A stretch of 64,000 nt of DNA, taken from Actinernus sp. WN-2022 (taxonomy: Eukaryota > Cnidaria > Anthozoa > Actiniaria > Actinernidae). Below the pieces are notes generated by a model, which did no database searches, was not told the DNA's origin, and saw nothing but the letters and a program-made list of their open reading frames with translations. Positions within the stretch are counted from its first letter, which is position 1. Each line of letters opens with the position of its first letter. Both the position numbers and the translations under genes were made by a program. Location of the stretch: contig JAOWCC010001501.1 in NCBI GenBank assembly GCA_030867875.1, positions 26,874,001-26,938,000 on the forward strand, written 5' to 3'. Shown piece by piece: positions 10,588 through 21,700 of this stretch.

Positions 10588-10953
10588 TTAGAGAGCTTAA
10601 GCAACGACGACGGCAACGTCTAGGACGACGGCATAACACAATAGACTTAATTGCAAAATACAATAACTGCACATGAAAATGCACGCAGTCAACTACATTT
10701 CAACCGTTGTCTGCAAAAACACAACGTGAAAACTTCATATTCTACGTAACAAGAGAACGAAAACGGTCGAAAGTAAATCACTCCGTTTTTCGTTCAGCGT
10801 GAACGGAACTCTATGCTTATCATATCTTTCGAAATTATGGATGTGAAAAGTAATTAAAGGCGAACGAAGGAAATAGTAAACATCATATTCGGGAGAAAAC
10901 ACTTTCCTACTTCCCGTCGTCACTGCCGTCCCCGTTGCTTAAGCTCTCTATTA
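10588..10953. mobile_element. MITE with AGAGAGCTTAAGCAACG ends
   Basis: The ends are TTAGAGAGCTTAAGCAACG and the matching complement. The interior carries TGCACATGAAAATGCACG and a GAACGGAACTCTATGC block. Related copies are at 42245-42600 (nested in the 41464-43452 element), and in 473-1020 and 60655-61195, where a SINE has entered the family member. It is about 366 bp and non-coding. Confidence 0.75.
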
Positions 10954-11245
10954 GTATTACAAAGTGATAGCATGACATTTCGGGAAATTAGTGATTACCA
11001 GGGCCATAACCATAATTAGACTTTGTAAATCTAATTAATCTATGGTAATAAATCTATTATCTATTTTAGATTATTTTCCCGCCAATTAGTGGGCTGCACC
11101 AGTGGCGGAACAAAAGATGCGTCATTAGCTACTTTTGTTATACCAACAAAATGGCCGCTACGCTTTTGTGATTTTATTCCCTTAGGAATAATTGCAACCC
11201 AAGAATAGCGGGAAATCGTTCTAAAAATAACCTAACTTGTGAAAA
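10954..11245. other. no recognised feature
   Basis: A unique-looking AT-rich spacer lies between the MITE and the satellite. It contains one AAAATGGCCGC motif at about 11148. Confidence 0.35.
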
Positions 11246-12012
11246 CGCTGTGACATAGGCATATTATGCAGGATGGACGCTGTGACATAGCATATTATGC
11301 AGGATGGACGCTGTGACATAGCATATTATGCAGGATGGACGCTGTGACATAGCATATTATGCAGGATGGACGCTGTGACATAGCATATTATGCAGGATGG
11401 ACGCTGTGACATAGCATATTATGCAGGATGGACGCTGTGACATAGCATATTATGCAGGATGGACGCTGTGACGTAGGCTTATTATGCAGGATGGACACTG
11501 TGACATATTAGGCAGGATGGACGCTGTGACGTAGGCATATTATCAGTGCAGGATGGACGCTGTGACATAGCATATTATGCAGGATGGACGCTGTGACATA
11601 GCATATTATGCAGGATGGACGCTGTGACAGCATATTATGCAGGATGGACGCTGTGACGTAGGCTTATTATGCAGGATGGACGCTGTGACGTAGGCTTATT
11701 ATGCAGGATGGACGCTGTGACGTAGGAATATTATGCAGGATGGACGCTGTGACGTAGGCATATTATGCAGGATGCACGCTGTGACGTAGGCATATTATGC
11801 AGGATGGACGCTGTGACATATTATGCAGGATGGACGCTGTGACAGCATATTATGCAGGATGGACGCTGTGACGTATTATGCAGGATGGACGCTGTGACGT
11901 AGGCATATTATGCAGGATGGACGCTGTGACGTAGGCATATTATGCAGGATGGACGCTGTGACGTAGGCATATTATGCAGGATGGACGCTGTGACATATTA
12001 TGCAGGATGGCG
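11246..12012. repeat. satellite of 26-32 bp units, about 25 copies
   Basis: The unit is GACGCTGTGACATAGC followed by ATATTATGCAGGATG (31 bp). The first eight or so units are identical. Later ones alternate a GTGACGTAGGC form (32 bp) and shortened forms lacking the AGC block (26 bp). This pattern indicates recent expansion at the left end and older, scrambled units to the right. There are no unique spacers, so it is not a CRISPR-like array. Confidence 0.95.
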
Positions 12013-12033
12013 CTCCTAGTTATGGGCTCCTGT

Positions 12034-12232
12034 GATTAAGTGATGGTTCGCGTAAAAACAGGAGCAAGATTTATTGTTCCACGGCAATGAATGTGATTTC
12101 ATTAATCCCAAATAGAAAATGGTTCAATTATTTTCTAAAGATATCTCTTGTCTAGTGGTATTAATGTTCTCAAATTAAAATGCATGAAATCAGCCAATAG
12201 AAAGACACTAAAACAAAAGTTGAGATATTATT
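12034..12232. mobile_element. half of a TTAA-GTAATGGTTCG MITE
   Basis: The terminal GTTCGCGTAAAAACAGGAGC and the following 180 bp match the right half of the 1022-1488 element in inverse orientation. The other half is absent, and the satellite abuts the broken side. Confidence 0.65.
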
Positions 12233-12370
12233 AAACAAGAGCCCATCTGGGCTTTCAGTCGGGCCACATGAGATTGAAGATGAAATACTTTCATTTGAAA
12301 TCCTTTTGGTAATAACCGAAGGGAAGAATTATTAGCTGATTTTAGCAGTCTTTAGGAGTGGCCGGTAGCG
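12233..12370. repeat. short dispersed repeat, copy 1
   Basis: The segment from AACAAGAGCCCATCTGGGC through GATTGAAGATGAAATAC matches 30552-30650. The boundaries are unclear and it is probably a fragment of a longer retroelement 3' end. Confidence 0.55.
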
Positions 12371-12886
12371 CGGTGACATTCATTCTCTGCTCCCCTAGTA
12401 TATATATGTAATTTAATATTTTTGTTTTTCTCGTGTATGTAAATTAAAGAAGTTGACCTCTACTTATTCATGTACCGCACGCTTACAATTTAGTCTGCTG
12501 TTCTCCAGGTTCAGAGTATACTAATAGATGAGTGTCTCAAATATATGTTTATATTTGTCCCATATTATAAGTTGTATCCTGTCCACCTGTGATAGAGCTA
12601 TCACTATATTTCTCTACTGTTCATTCTACCCTGCGGCTCTTTATCGCAGCTCGCGTGCATATTGACCAGTATTTATTAACTGAAATGCCCTCCTTCCCAA
12701 AACTGCAGTCTGCTCATTATATTGCAGAACTATAAAGGGAACTGTTGGAAGCCTTTAATTTCTCGAACCAAAACCTCGGCGGTGAGAGGATTTTTGTTTA
12801 AGTTTACCTTGAGAGTTGAATATTTCTTCGCTCATCATAAATTATTCTGTGCCGAGTGTTTATTACTCCGGGGGAGTAAATCCATA

Positions 12887-13935
12887 GACCGAGTCATATC
12901 CGAGTCCGAGTTGGATCCGAGTCCGAGTCAAATGACCGAGTCACTACTGGTTAGCAGACTTATAACGTCCTCTGATCGAACGCGAACTTTTATTATCCTC
13001 GTGTTGTACGCATTTCACTTTTTTTATCTGCATCAGTGGGAATCAAAACATTAGCTTTGCGGATTTAATTTGTTTGTAGCCAGTATGGGTTAATCTTTAA
13101 TAACAGCGTATCAATTAATTTCTGGGCTTCGATTTCTGCTGGCAGATAGGTTTGGAACTCCAGAATGGCGAATTTTATAGATGACCGCTGAAGTGACATT
13201 AAAGGATCCAAAGCTTGCCGTTGAACTCCGCCAAAATTTAATAACTTTTTTACGTTTTGGCTCTTGCTATATATCTTCCAGTTTCGTATTCTTCGAGTTT
13301 TCTATATAAGCTTTTTGAGTAAATTATTATTAAAAGTACGTACGACAATTCTTTTTGATACTGACAATCTTGTCCATGAGTCTTCTGCAGTAAAATAAGA
13401 CATTACATTTTACACCAAGTTCAAGATTCACCCATCCAATAATACACAGTCAATAATTAATACACCCATCCAAGTGCTAACCTCGCCCGATCGGGCTTAA
13501 CTTCAATGATCGAAGGAGGACCGGTATTTTCCCAATGGTATGGCCGTTTAACAGGTCATGCAGACAGTACATATCTTTGTTTACATCTGACTATAAAATA
13601 TACTCATTTGATGTTGGGTTTGTTCTACAATATGTATACTAATTAAGACTTATGACTGTGTGTGTGCTTCGCCAGCAATATTCTATAGACTCGCTCTATA
13701 CATCGGTCTCGGCTCAGCAATACCATGCCTAATAACACCAATCGAACGGCAGCTGATTGAATTCTCTTCATGAAAGGCTATATGCAAAAGAAAATTACCA
13801 GTCGAAAAATACTGTAATAGTAAAACGGAATGAAGCCGGCCGAACGAAAGAATTCATAAACACACAAAAAATGTGACTCGGTTATTTGACTCGGACTCTG
13901 GTTTGACTCGGACTCGGATTTGACTCGGTCAACCG
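12887..13935. repeat. GAGTC-repeat inverted arms around 1 kb
   Basis: The left arm (12887-12948) is a run of CCGAGTC / CGAGTCCGAG units. The right arm (13871-13935) is its complement, GACTCGGACTCGG-type. The arms face each other and could be the termini of one element of about 1.05 kb or two independent minisatellites. The interior holds the 5S-derived piece and no open frame of note. Confidence 0.55.
13463..13548 (-). pseudogene. 5S rRNA-derived sequence (pseudogene or SINE3-like head)
   Basis: On the minus strand the order of blocks is that of 5S rRNA: ACGGCCATACCA, then ACCGGTCCTCC, GATCATTGAAGTTAAGC and GGTTAGCACTTGGATGGGTG. The last block is the internal-promoter C-box region. A few substitutions are present and the region before ACCGGT is shortened. 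The final third of 5S is missing: after GGATGGGTG the sequence becomes AT-rich, and GGATGGGTG appears once more 32 bp on. It is not a functional 5S gene. A 5S-derived SINE head or a retro-pseudogene both fit. Confidence 0.8.
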
Positions 13936-14610
13936 GTGAACTCTTCTCCGGGGTATTTCTGGCTTCGTTTTGGCGAGCGACGCCTACAGATCACGGTGTT
14001 TCCGCTGGTATGTATTATGACCGAGAGTAAACTGAAATGTGGCATAAAACCTACGAAACGTACCTCAAACAAGAATACCGTCCGATGGCAAAATCTATCA
14101 GCCCCACGAGGTCAACAAATCGACAAAGAAATGCAGATATAAACACGCAAGGATTTCAACCTCACCGTACCTTAATTCAGAATATCCTGAGCCTGTTGGA
14201 AGGCTTTCGCACGGTGAAGTTAAATAAAACATTAAACTGCTTACATTTGAGAGATGGGACTCGGGGTCGACCATCTTGATTTACCGTATTAAATTATGTA
14301 AATAAATTAACCTGGAGAGTGTTACGTGACCAGCACAGTGCAATCTGATTGGTGGTGAACTTGACCGCATGGGTCAAATGTCAAAATTTTGTTGCACCAA
14401 ACAAAAAAACAAACAAAAAAATAACCGCTTGCATTTTAAGACTCGGTGCTGCTACAGGCAGCCCGGTAATTAGTAAGTCATTCGACCGATTCATCCAATC
14501 ATCATGCGGCGGAAGTGAAAACCATGTTTAATATCTGTCAAACTCACGCGTGGAATATCAATCTCAACTCAAGCGTAAAATTCAAAACAAAAAATATACG
14601 AACTTGGAGA

Positions 14611-14800
14611 ATGTCAGCTGAAACTCCGAAAAAACATGTGAAGACAGGGCCTAAACCCAAACCTGCAAATGTCAACGACTTTTGCAGGATATGTAATGTA
14701 TGTTTTAAGCTAGCGTTTGAGAATTCAAATATTTCCACGGCGAGAATCTGTTCAAGACTTCAGAAAGAAAAGAGAACCGAAGCTTTAAATAATTCTAGCT
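14611..14800 (+). pseudogene. broken gene for FCRIC cysteine-motif protein
   Basis: From the ATG at 14611 the frame reads a basic, proline/lysine-rich leader (GPKPKP) and then NDFCRICNVCFK. It resembles the N-terminal part of a cnidarian protein family that has paired CxxC motifs (FCRLC near the start and VCNPC later), reminiscent of ZAD-type zinc binding. At about 14738-14745 the family-like continuation (ENLFKTSERKE) moves to the next frame, and that frame stops shortly after. A VSTVC-like remnant in yet another frame follows. This suggests a decayed copy with several frameshifts. Family recognition is from memory of similar coral proteins, not a search. Confidence 0.5.
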
Positions 14801-14825
14801 GGTGCCTGCAAAAGTATTGGTCTTC

Positions 14826-15023
14826 CTATTCCGAAATCTGTTGCCCTGTTCCTCGAACACACCGACCATGTTTCAACCGTGTGCGTTTCGTCAGCAACTG
14901 ACGCTTGTGGAGCTCCGATACAGTGTTCTTCAGCTCATCGCGAAATTCGATCGCATTACTAAAGATCTGTAATTCTTTCTTTAAATTCATCGCTGAAGGA
15001 ATTCTCGGTATGTTTGTCGCCAT
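14826..15023 (-). CDS. possible small ORF antisense to the FCRIC remnant
   Basis: The minus-strand frame starts at an ATG in good context (ATGGCGACAAAC) at 15023 and gives 65 residues. They include a charged, helix-like middle (FRDELKNTVSEL) and a basic end. Upstream on that strand are two ATTGGC boxes (about 15048 and 15083) in a GC-richer patch. No family is recognised. It overlaps the 3' side of the FCRIC remnant on the other strand, so only one of the two is likely to be real. Confidence 0.3.
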   Translation of the reverse strand: MATNIPRIPSAMNLKKELQIFSNAIEFRDELKNTVSELHKRQLLTKRTRLKHGRCVRGTGQQISE

Positions 15024-15439
15024 ACTAATTGGTTTCTGCTCTTATCGCATGCCAATGATTTCTGTCAATCACGCATTTTAGCCAATAGCAATACGCGGCC
15101 TTCTGAGGCCGAGAGTTATCAAAATAACCATGGGTTTCCATCAGGCTCTCTTCCTCTCCTACCCACCCCCTCCCCCTCTCTTTTTTTCCTCGCCCCAATC
15201 CCCTCACGCTCCGATACTCCAGAGCCGCAACACAGGCTAGAAAGACCTCAGTACATTCTCCTTTACCAAAGAAATAAAACATTATTTACTGTCAGAACAA
15301 CACCCAAAGAAACTTGAATAGATGCGTTCTTCATTTTTTTTAAACTCATTAGTTACATTTCCACTAAACATTATTTATTAGTCCCAGTTCCTCTTCCTTG
15401 CTACTTCTTTTATTTAAAAAAAACTCGAACTTTAGATAG
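15024..15439. other. no recognised feature apart from a pyrimidine-rich tract
   Basis: A CT-rich run at 15148-15210 (TCTTCCTCTCC, CCCCCTCCCCCTC) creates a low-complexity open frame on the minus strand that I do not trust. The rest is AT-rich and featureless. Confidence 0.35.
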
Positions 15440-15604
15440 CTACTAGGGGCTAACTCGAAAACCTCACGGTTCCTTAGCCTCTAGGCTCAAACAAATATTC
15501 TATTTTTCTTTGTCTTCTCCTTTAATAACTTATAATGTATATAATATCATTCTTGTAATTTATAGTGTGAGCCAATAAAAGATTGTTGTTGTTGTTGTTG
15601 TTGA
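15440..15604 (+). mobile_element. 5'-truncated LINE 3' end with (TTG)n tail
   Basis: The segment ends GTGAGCCAATAAAAGATTG followed by a TTG microsatellite (to 15604). This is the usual look of a CR1/L2-like retroposon tail. No reverse transcriptase remains. The left boundary is a guess. Confidence 0.55.
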
Positions 15605-15793
15605 AGAGAGGTGCCTTCGAATGACAACTCCCAATCTGAACAACCCTTATTTACTCAGTACCTCATTAACGATTATGCCGAACCAGCATTCCAACATGAA
15701 GAACTGTAACGATAATTATGTAAAACATTGATAAGATGGCCATGCATGAGATTGCGCGAAAAAGCAATTGGGTCTACATTCAAAATGTTAAGT

Positions 15794-16580
15794 TTAAGTA
15801 ATGATGCGTGTAAAAAGTAACATAAAATCCATTGTTCTGCGGCATTGAGCTTCCCTCACATGGGATTTCTAATTTTAGAAAACACTGGGTGATAATTATG
15901 AATATTCTGAAATAAATGTAGTAAAAAGGCTAAGTTACATTCCATTTTTATGAACAAATTATCCGCTTCCAACCAAATAAGATGGGGAAACAAGGGACTT
16001 GTCCCCTCATCTGAACTAGGAAAAATCTTGTCGCGGGGACAAAATTTTGTCCCCGTGACTTGTCCCTTCAAATCAAACTGGTTTGAATTGAGGGACATGT
16101 CACGGGGACACAATGTGATTGTCCCTTCGTGTGAACGTTTCATGCAACATGTCCCTGGGACAAAATGAAAATAAACCAATCGTAAAGCGTCATTTTACTT
16201 TCCCACAAGCCCTTACTAACTCTATTTCAAGATGGCGTCTGCTAAAATTACAATGTCCCTGCACACGTCCCCTCGTCTGAACACAACAAGGGATTTGTCC
16301 CCCGGACATGTCCCTGCGACTTGTCCCGTTCGTGTGTTCCGACCTATAGGAACAGCCGAAAACAATAGCTACGAAACAGGCACGAATGATAAGGTTCCGA
16401 ACAAATGATTTGCTTTATAACCGCAGTGCAAATCGTAGTTGTAATATTTTGAAAAATTGGATGAAATTAGATGTCTTCCTAACCTTTAGGGCGATTTTCA
16501 TGTTTCAGCCAATGAGATCAAGAATTTTCACAATACAAAACTCCATCTGAATGCCGTTCGGTGCCGTACTTCTTACACTG
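15794..16580. mobile_element. TTAA-GTAATGATCCG element, copy 2 with insertion
   Basis: The left end TTAAGTAATGATGCGTG and most of the body match 7865-8771, including the ATAATTATGAATATTCTG hairpin arm and the TTTGAAAAATTGGA block. A 370-bp insertion (15974-16343) splits the CTTCCAAC/TATAGGAACAGCC junction, which is continuous in copy 1. Confidence 0.7.
15974..16343. mobile_element. inserted element rich in GGGACATGTCCC motifs
   Basis: The segment is absent from the 8.5-kb copy, so it entered later. Both ends and the interior carry palindromic GGGACTTGTCCC, GGGACATGTC and GGACATGTCC words. Several match RRRCWWGYYY, the known half-site of p53-family proteins. A central inverted repeat (TTCAAATCAAACTGGTTTGAA) is also present. 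It is non-coding. The origin is unclear and a MITE is most likely. Confidence 0.6.
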
Positions 16581-16899
16581 CAAAAATACCAACAAAAACG
16601 TTTTTCAACACAAATAACACTAGTTTAACGGGAAGCAAAACTCGATACAATTATTAGCTTATATGGCACGGCAATCAAGAAAGGAGTGCCTGCTTGGACA
16701 AGCTGCTCCAGGGGAGGCTAACTCTTGACCAATCATGATTCAGATTTTAATTAGTTTTGTTTTCCTTTGTATATATCTCGAGTTTCATTGGGTAGGTTAT
16801 TTGGATTTGAATGGGAAAACCGGCACATTCAAATTTCGCGCTCACTGTGTTCTTGTTGCTAAACTGCGAACTGACTTCAGTTACATGATCGTTTGAGGA

Positions 16900-17036
16900 C
16901 AGAAAAAAGGTGGAGAATTTCTTCGAGGAGAAGAAACCACTGAGCACAGGAATGTGAAGAAGGACAAAGTTAGCTGAGCTGAGTAGAGTCCTGAAGGAGT
17001 TTACTACACAAAATCAGCTCTGAACCGTGGAAAATT
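16900..17036 (+). other. possible first exon of a spliced transcript
   Basis: The sequence ends at a strong 5' splice site (AAATT, then GTAAGTTTTT at 17037). No long open frame is seen, so this would be 5' UTR or non-coding RNA. The left boundary is unknown. It is linked only by inference to the exon at 17340. Confidence 0.3.
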
Positions 17037-17339
17037 GTAAGTTTTTGGCTGCTTTTGCACGTTGTAAATTCACTCTTTAAAAAACATGAACATTTACAGC
17101 CGTTCTGTTGTAAGTGTATCGTTTTCGATTCTACTGTACAATAGTTCTCTTGGTGAAAGCGGAACTAATGCTTAGAAGCCGCTATGGCAACTTCAAAGCA
17201 CATAAAGGCTGATTTAAGAACAAACATTTGCACCCGAGGCTTGCCCACGTGGCTGGCGTTGAAAATGGCCGAATAAATAGCTATGAAACTTCTCGATAGA
17301 ACAAGATTCACAAATATGTTTGCTCTTTCCTCTTTACAG

Positions 17340-17441
17340 GTCCAAAGAAAGTAGAAGCCATGAGTGTATACGAATATGTCTTCTGTCCGGTGGGAACATT
17401 TTAAAGCGGAAGGTCCCTTGCTACCTCAACTCTCTCAAAAG
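17340..17441 (+). other. possible internal exon
   Basis: It is bounded by a good acceptor (CTTTCCTCTTTACAG ending at 17339) and a donor (AAAAG, then GTGAGA at 17442). One frame is open through the whole 102 bp, but joining it in phase to the next candidate exon meets a stop after about 12 codons. That favours a non-coding or UTR exon. No domain is recognised. Confidence 0.35.
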
Positions 17442-17727
17442 GTGAGAAATCGTTATACTGTAGTACTATTGGTAGGATTGCAACCACATTTTCTAAGCGG
17501 CTAGACTTTAGTTCAGGTGTATTTAGACTCGTTCTATGAATGATTTGGGATTGAAAATGGATAGGATATTTTTGAATTTCAGGGTTAGGTTTTTAGAAGG
17601 TTTGTGTGAGAATTTGAGAAAATGCATTAATGAACGAAGTGATGGGGTATTCTGCAATCGCTCAGAATTTTGAAACACTGCTTTAGTGAAAAGTCGGTTC
17701 ACCTTAGTTTCCCTTTTAATTGCTGGC

Positions 17728-17842
17728 TTGCACGTTACGTCATCGCCGCCATGTTGGTGGACGTTAACAAAAGATTCCTCGTTAGCTTCTCTTGTCGTTT
17801 GTTCCACCAACATGGCCGCCACGGCTTTGTTATTTGAATATG
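17728..17842. mobile_element. short inverted-repeat MITE with GCCGCCATGTTGG arms, copy 2
   Basis: The arms GCCGCCATGTTGGTGG and CCACCAACATGGCCGCC surround a loop with CTCGTTAGCTTCTCTTG, as in the copy at 3085-3208. It lies in the putative intron between the 17.3- and 18.7-kb exons. Confidence 0.65.
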
Positions 17843-17946
17843 GGAATTGGTTGCAAGTCGGCAATAAAGAAAATACTCTTACATGATACAGAGACTATTC
17901 CTCATAATAACATAATATTTTGACGAAGTGTTACAGTGCTGTTCTG

Positions 17947-18283
17947 GGGCCAACACAACTTTTACAGGTGTATTTTACAAGTCTGCCTATTGTTTTCCGG
18001 CGTTTAAACAATGGGTTCAGGTATATTGCTAGTCATAAAGTTGCGAGTTGTATTTTTAAATGAAGGGTTAGGATTTGGATTAGCGGTGATGTATTTCTAA
18101 AACCCAAAATTAGTGACTAGCTCTAAACACCCTAAATTAGTTAGCCCCCGTTGTTGACGGTTAGGGTATTTTTAAATGTAGGGTTAGGATTTTGGACTCG
18201 CAACTTCATGACTAGCATATTTACCACACTCTTAAACAATGACCAGACTTAAAATACACATGTAAAAGTGATTGAATTGGCCC
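17947..18283. mobile_element. MITE with a second MITE inside
   Basis: The outer arms are GGGCCAACACAACTTTTACA and complement (ending at 18283). The inner element at 18020-18235 has its own arms, GGTATATTGCTAGTCATAAA and complement. Two nested inverted repeats with unlike termini mean two insertion events. Both are non-coding. Confidence 0.65.
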
Positions 18284-18674
18284 TTGGAGGGTAAATTTAC
18301 TTTTCCCTGCCTCCTGTCGCTCTGACACGTCGCCTTAGAAAAATTCGACCTCACCGATAACCAAAAACCTAATAAAAGTGCTAAATTGACTGAGGACTAA
18401 AATGAAAGAATTTGTCCTTGATTGCGCTGAGGTTTAAAAGCGATAGCAGCTACTGTGCGTCTCGGTTTATTAATAATTCAGTTTCTCAATTTTTTTATAC
18501 AAACCTACAAAACCTACCCACCAATTCCAACCCCAAATCATTCATTGAGCGACTCTAAATCCACCTGAACTACAATGGACAATTTAGTGTAGTTTTCAAG
18601 TGTTATTTTGAAATGATAAAAATAAGCACTGTATTCTGCAGTTTCGCCGATTAAGTATGTATTGTCCGTTACAG

Positions 18675-18757
18675 GAACATATATAAGCTGGAGCCACTGG
18701 GAACCTGAAGGGACGGAGTGCTGTCTGTGAAAGGCATTACAAGACCTGGTTTAAACA
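18675..18757 (+). other. possible internal exon
   Basis: The acceptor is TTGTCCGTTACAG (ending 18674) and the donor is AAACA followed by GTGAGTTTTT. All three frames contain a stop. The 83-bp length and sites fit an exon of a non-coding or UTR transcript shared with 17340-17441. Confidence 0.3.
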
Positions 18758-21700
18758 GTGAGTTTTTCTACAGAGGGGATATTTAAAACGAGGAAGCACA
18801 ATTTTTATCCATTTGATCTCGTTTCTAAAATGTGACAGAAGCAATTGAATAATTTTATGTCTTGATCGCCTTGTTTTGTGGATTTAGACTTTCGTTAATT
18901 TTTGTTGAAATATTACAAAAATATTGACAACTATAATTATTACTTGAAACGTGGCCAACGATGTTTAGGTTCTATATAATAAAATGTATTTATCATTTTT
19001 GCTGACAGATCGAGATTTGCTATCTTTCCTTCGTTTTCAATATCCCTCTGTTTTTAATGGGTACATTAGCTGGGGAAACCAACCGCGTTCCTAAACCGAA
19101 TATGGAACTTCAACATCAATCCTGAAACGAAGGGTGTGGTCTCATAGCCGAAACTACCATTCGCTGGGCCTTTATACTAGCAAATGGTGAACAGTTCAAA
19201 GACCTCTTCAAATTTAATGTAATACATTAAATAGAATTAGACCTAGCTTAAGTGGGTCCTTGGAAGAACGGTTGAAACCGAAGTTGGACCCAATTTTTTT
19301 AAGAGCTGCCACCAATATTTTTGTGGGTATAGGACCTTTTTTTTACGGATCAATCGGTCCGGTAGCTAAATTTTACGGATCAATTGGTCCGTTCGCTTAG
19401 AACTACGCTGGACATCGATGGAACATTGGATGGACGACATTCTACATCCCTTCCCCCCCCCCCCCCCCCCTCCTCAGTCTTAGTTTTTCTTTGAGAATTT
19501 TTCCGGTTTGAAAGTGCATAGGAAAGTGACATTTCTCCAAAGTCAAAGGAGTTACAACCGTCACTATTATATATACAAATCTACTGGCTCTAAAAAATAT
19601 GAATTAAATGCTGGAGACATTTTCCAAATTTTATTTACTTGGATAAGAAACTCTTCTATTCATATGATCCGCAAACATAAGTAAAACTAGGACTGGACAA
19701 GAAAATAATTGGAACCGGGAAGATGGACCTCAGTGGAATGACAATAAGAGCTCGACGTCAACGGAGAGACACAAAGTTATTAGGTTTGGTATTTGTTTTC
19801 TATACTAAATAGGCCCTTTTAGCTAGACAATATATTGGAGTTGTTTGATGTCTATCAGGGCAGGGCAGGACGTGTAGTGTAGTTTTTAAGAGTCTGGTCA
19901 TTATTTTTATCGAGTATCTGATCGGTTCACACACAGCCCACACGCGCGTTAGAATAAGACCACCCCTGTAGCTACTAGGCGCCGCCCAGTGCTCACCATA
20001 TAACTCTGGTATAGGCAGGCTGACGACTGGTAAAAGCGTGATTTGCAAAGAAAATTTGCAACCGAAGCATTTTTTTATAGTATGATTGGGATTCGGTGAA
20101 AAATGGCTTAAATAACAAATAGCAATCTTGTAGTAATGACTGGCTGTTATGATTTACATATCTATTTTACTTTTGAGAATTTCAACGGCCTGCCTGCATC
20201 ACTGTCTCATAATGACCTTTCTCTTTGGGATGGTAACCTAGAGTAAGGGATTCAGGGTGTTCAAAACAAACCTGCCGGACACTATAAGCGATGATGATTA
20301 CTCCGCCATTTAATGCAATTCACACCGGTATCACTGATGCTGTACTAAAGAGTCGTATTCATGTGGACTTCAATAATAAAACAAGTTATTCAGCAGGTTA
20401 GTTTGCACACTCTTGGTCTGTTCAGGGTTGGTATTGTAGTTCGATTTGTCGGTTTCGAATTGAGGTACTTGATTCATCTCCGAAATTCGGATTTGTCGCT
20501 CAGTATAGTAGAAACTGTGGATTTGATATGATAAGAGGGTAGCGTTATAGTCGTCGCACTGCAGTGGAGGACACCAACTCGTGGCATCACGGAGGAGCTT
20601 CATCTTAGGGCTTTCTAGACGTGGCAGCCGTTCTTAACTAGGTCCTTCAGAATGGAGACGAGTGTCTGCATGGACATGAATTGTGAGATTTTGGATTAGG
20701 TAGTTTTCGGAAAACGGGACAGAGCACTTTAGAAATCACAGTTTAAAAAAACGACAGAAAAATGCAAACTAGTTTACGAAGAACAGTCAAACACATGCCT
20801 CCATCTGAAGTTTAGGAATTCCAGCTGTAGCTCAGTATTTAAAAATGACAACTGAGATCAGAATTGAGAAATACCAGCCGATTGATGACACTGGAATTGC
20901 TCGACACTGATCAGCATCTCTGAACAACGCGGTGTTGTCATTGGTAACAAGTGACGCGCGGGTGTTACAGCTGCGAAGTCAGGTCTATTTCAGTTGAAAA
21001 TACGCTTTCGCCAAAATTATTTTGTCGAACTTATAGATTCTTCAACACATGTAGTACACTTATTTATGTATTGAATGTAAATAAGAAAAGTACAGGTCTT
21101 TAAAATCTCGTAGGATGAATCAGCTCTTAAATCACTTATTGTTTTACGGTTACAGCTTACGCCTGACTTTGCGGTTGTCATACCCTTGAGTCACTTTACC
21201 TTTCTCCGAAAATTCGATTCCGATACATGATGGCTTAATTCGATCTGAGAAAAATAACCGGTTTTAGTCTGGTTTATTAGAGGACTAAAGTTATTTATGA
21301 AATGTTTCTATTCATTTCATTTTCTCGTCGAATTTTTCTCCAAATATTTTTCCTTCGGAATTTTTGAATTAGATTGGTTTTTTGGATTTCATACATTAAG
21401 ACACTTCGATGAATTAAAATAGCGACAGAATAAATGATCTGGCATAATGTGGGTTCAGTACTTGACAAACCTAATATAAGCTAGAACACATCACTGTAGA
21501 CCGTCTACAGACAAAGTAACATATAGTTATAAATCCGGGGAGAGTGGAATGAAAGTGAACTACTTCAGGCTAATTCGGGTGGTCTAATATCCGAAGATAA
21601 CAGTATTAGATTTAATTATCTTCGAATTACATCTAGACGATGATTTCGTAATATATTTAGGCTCGGCTCTCTATTCGATTACTATAGCTAACATTACTGA

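Noticed and set aside
11246..12012. CRISPR-like appearance of regularly spaced 31-bp repeats
   Set aside because: There are no spacers between units and the DNA is eukaryotic; it is a plain satellite.
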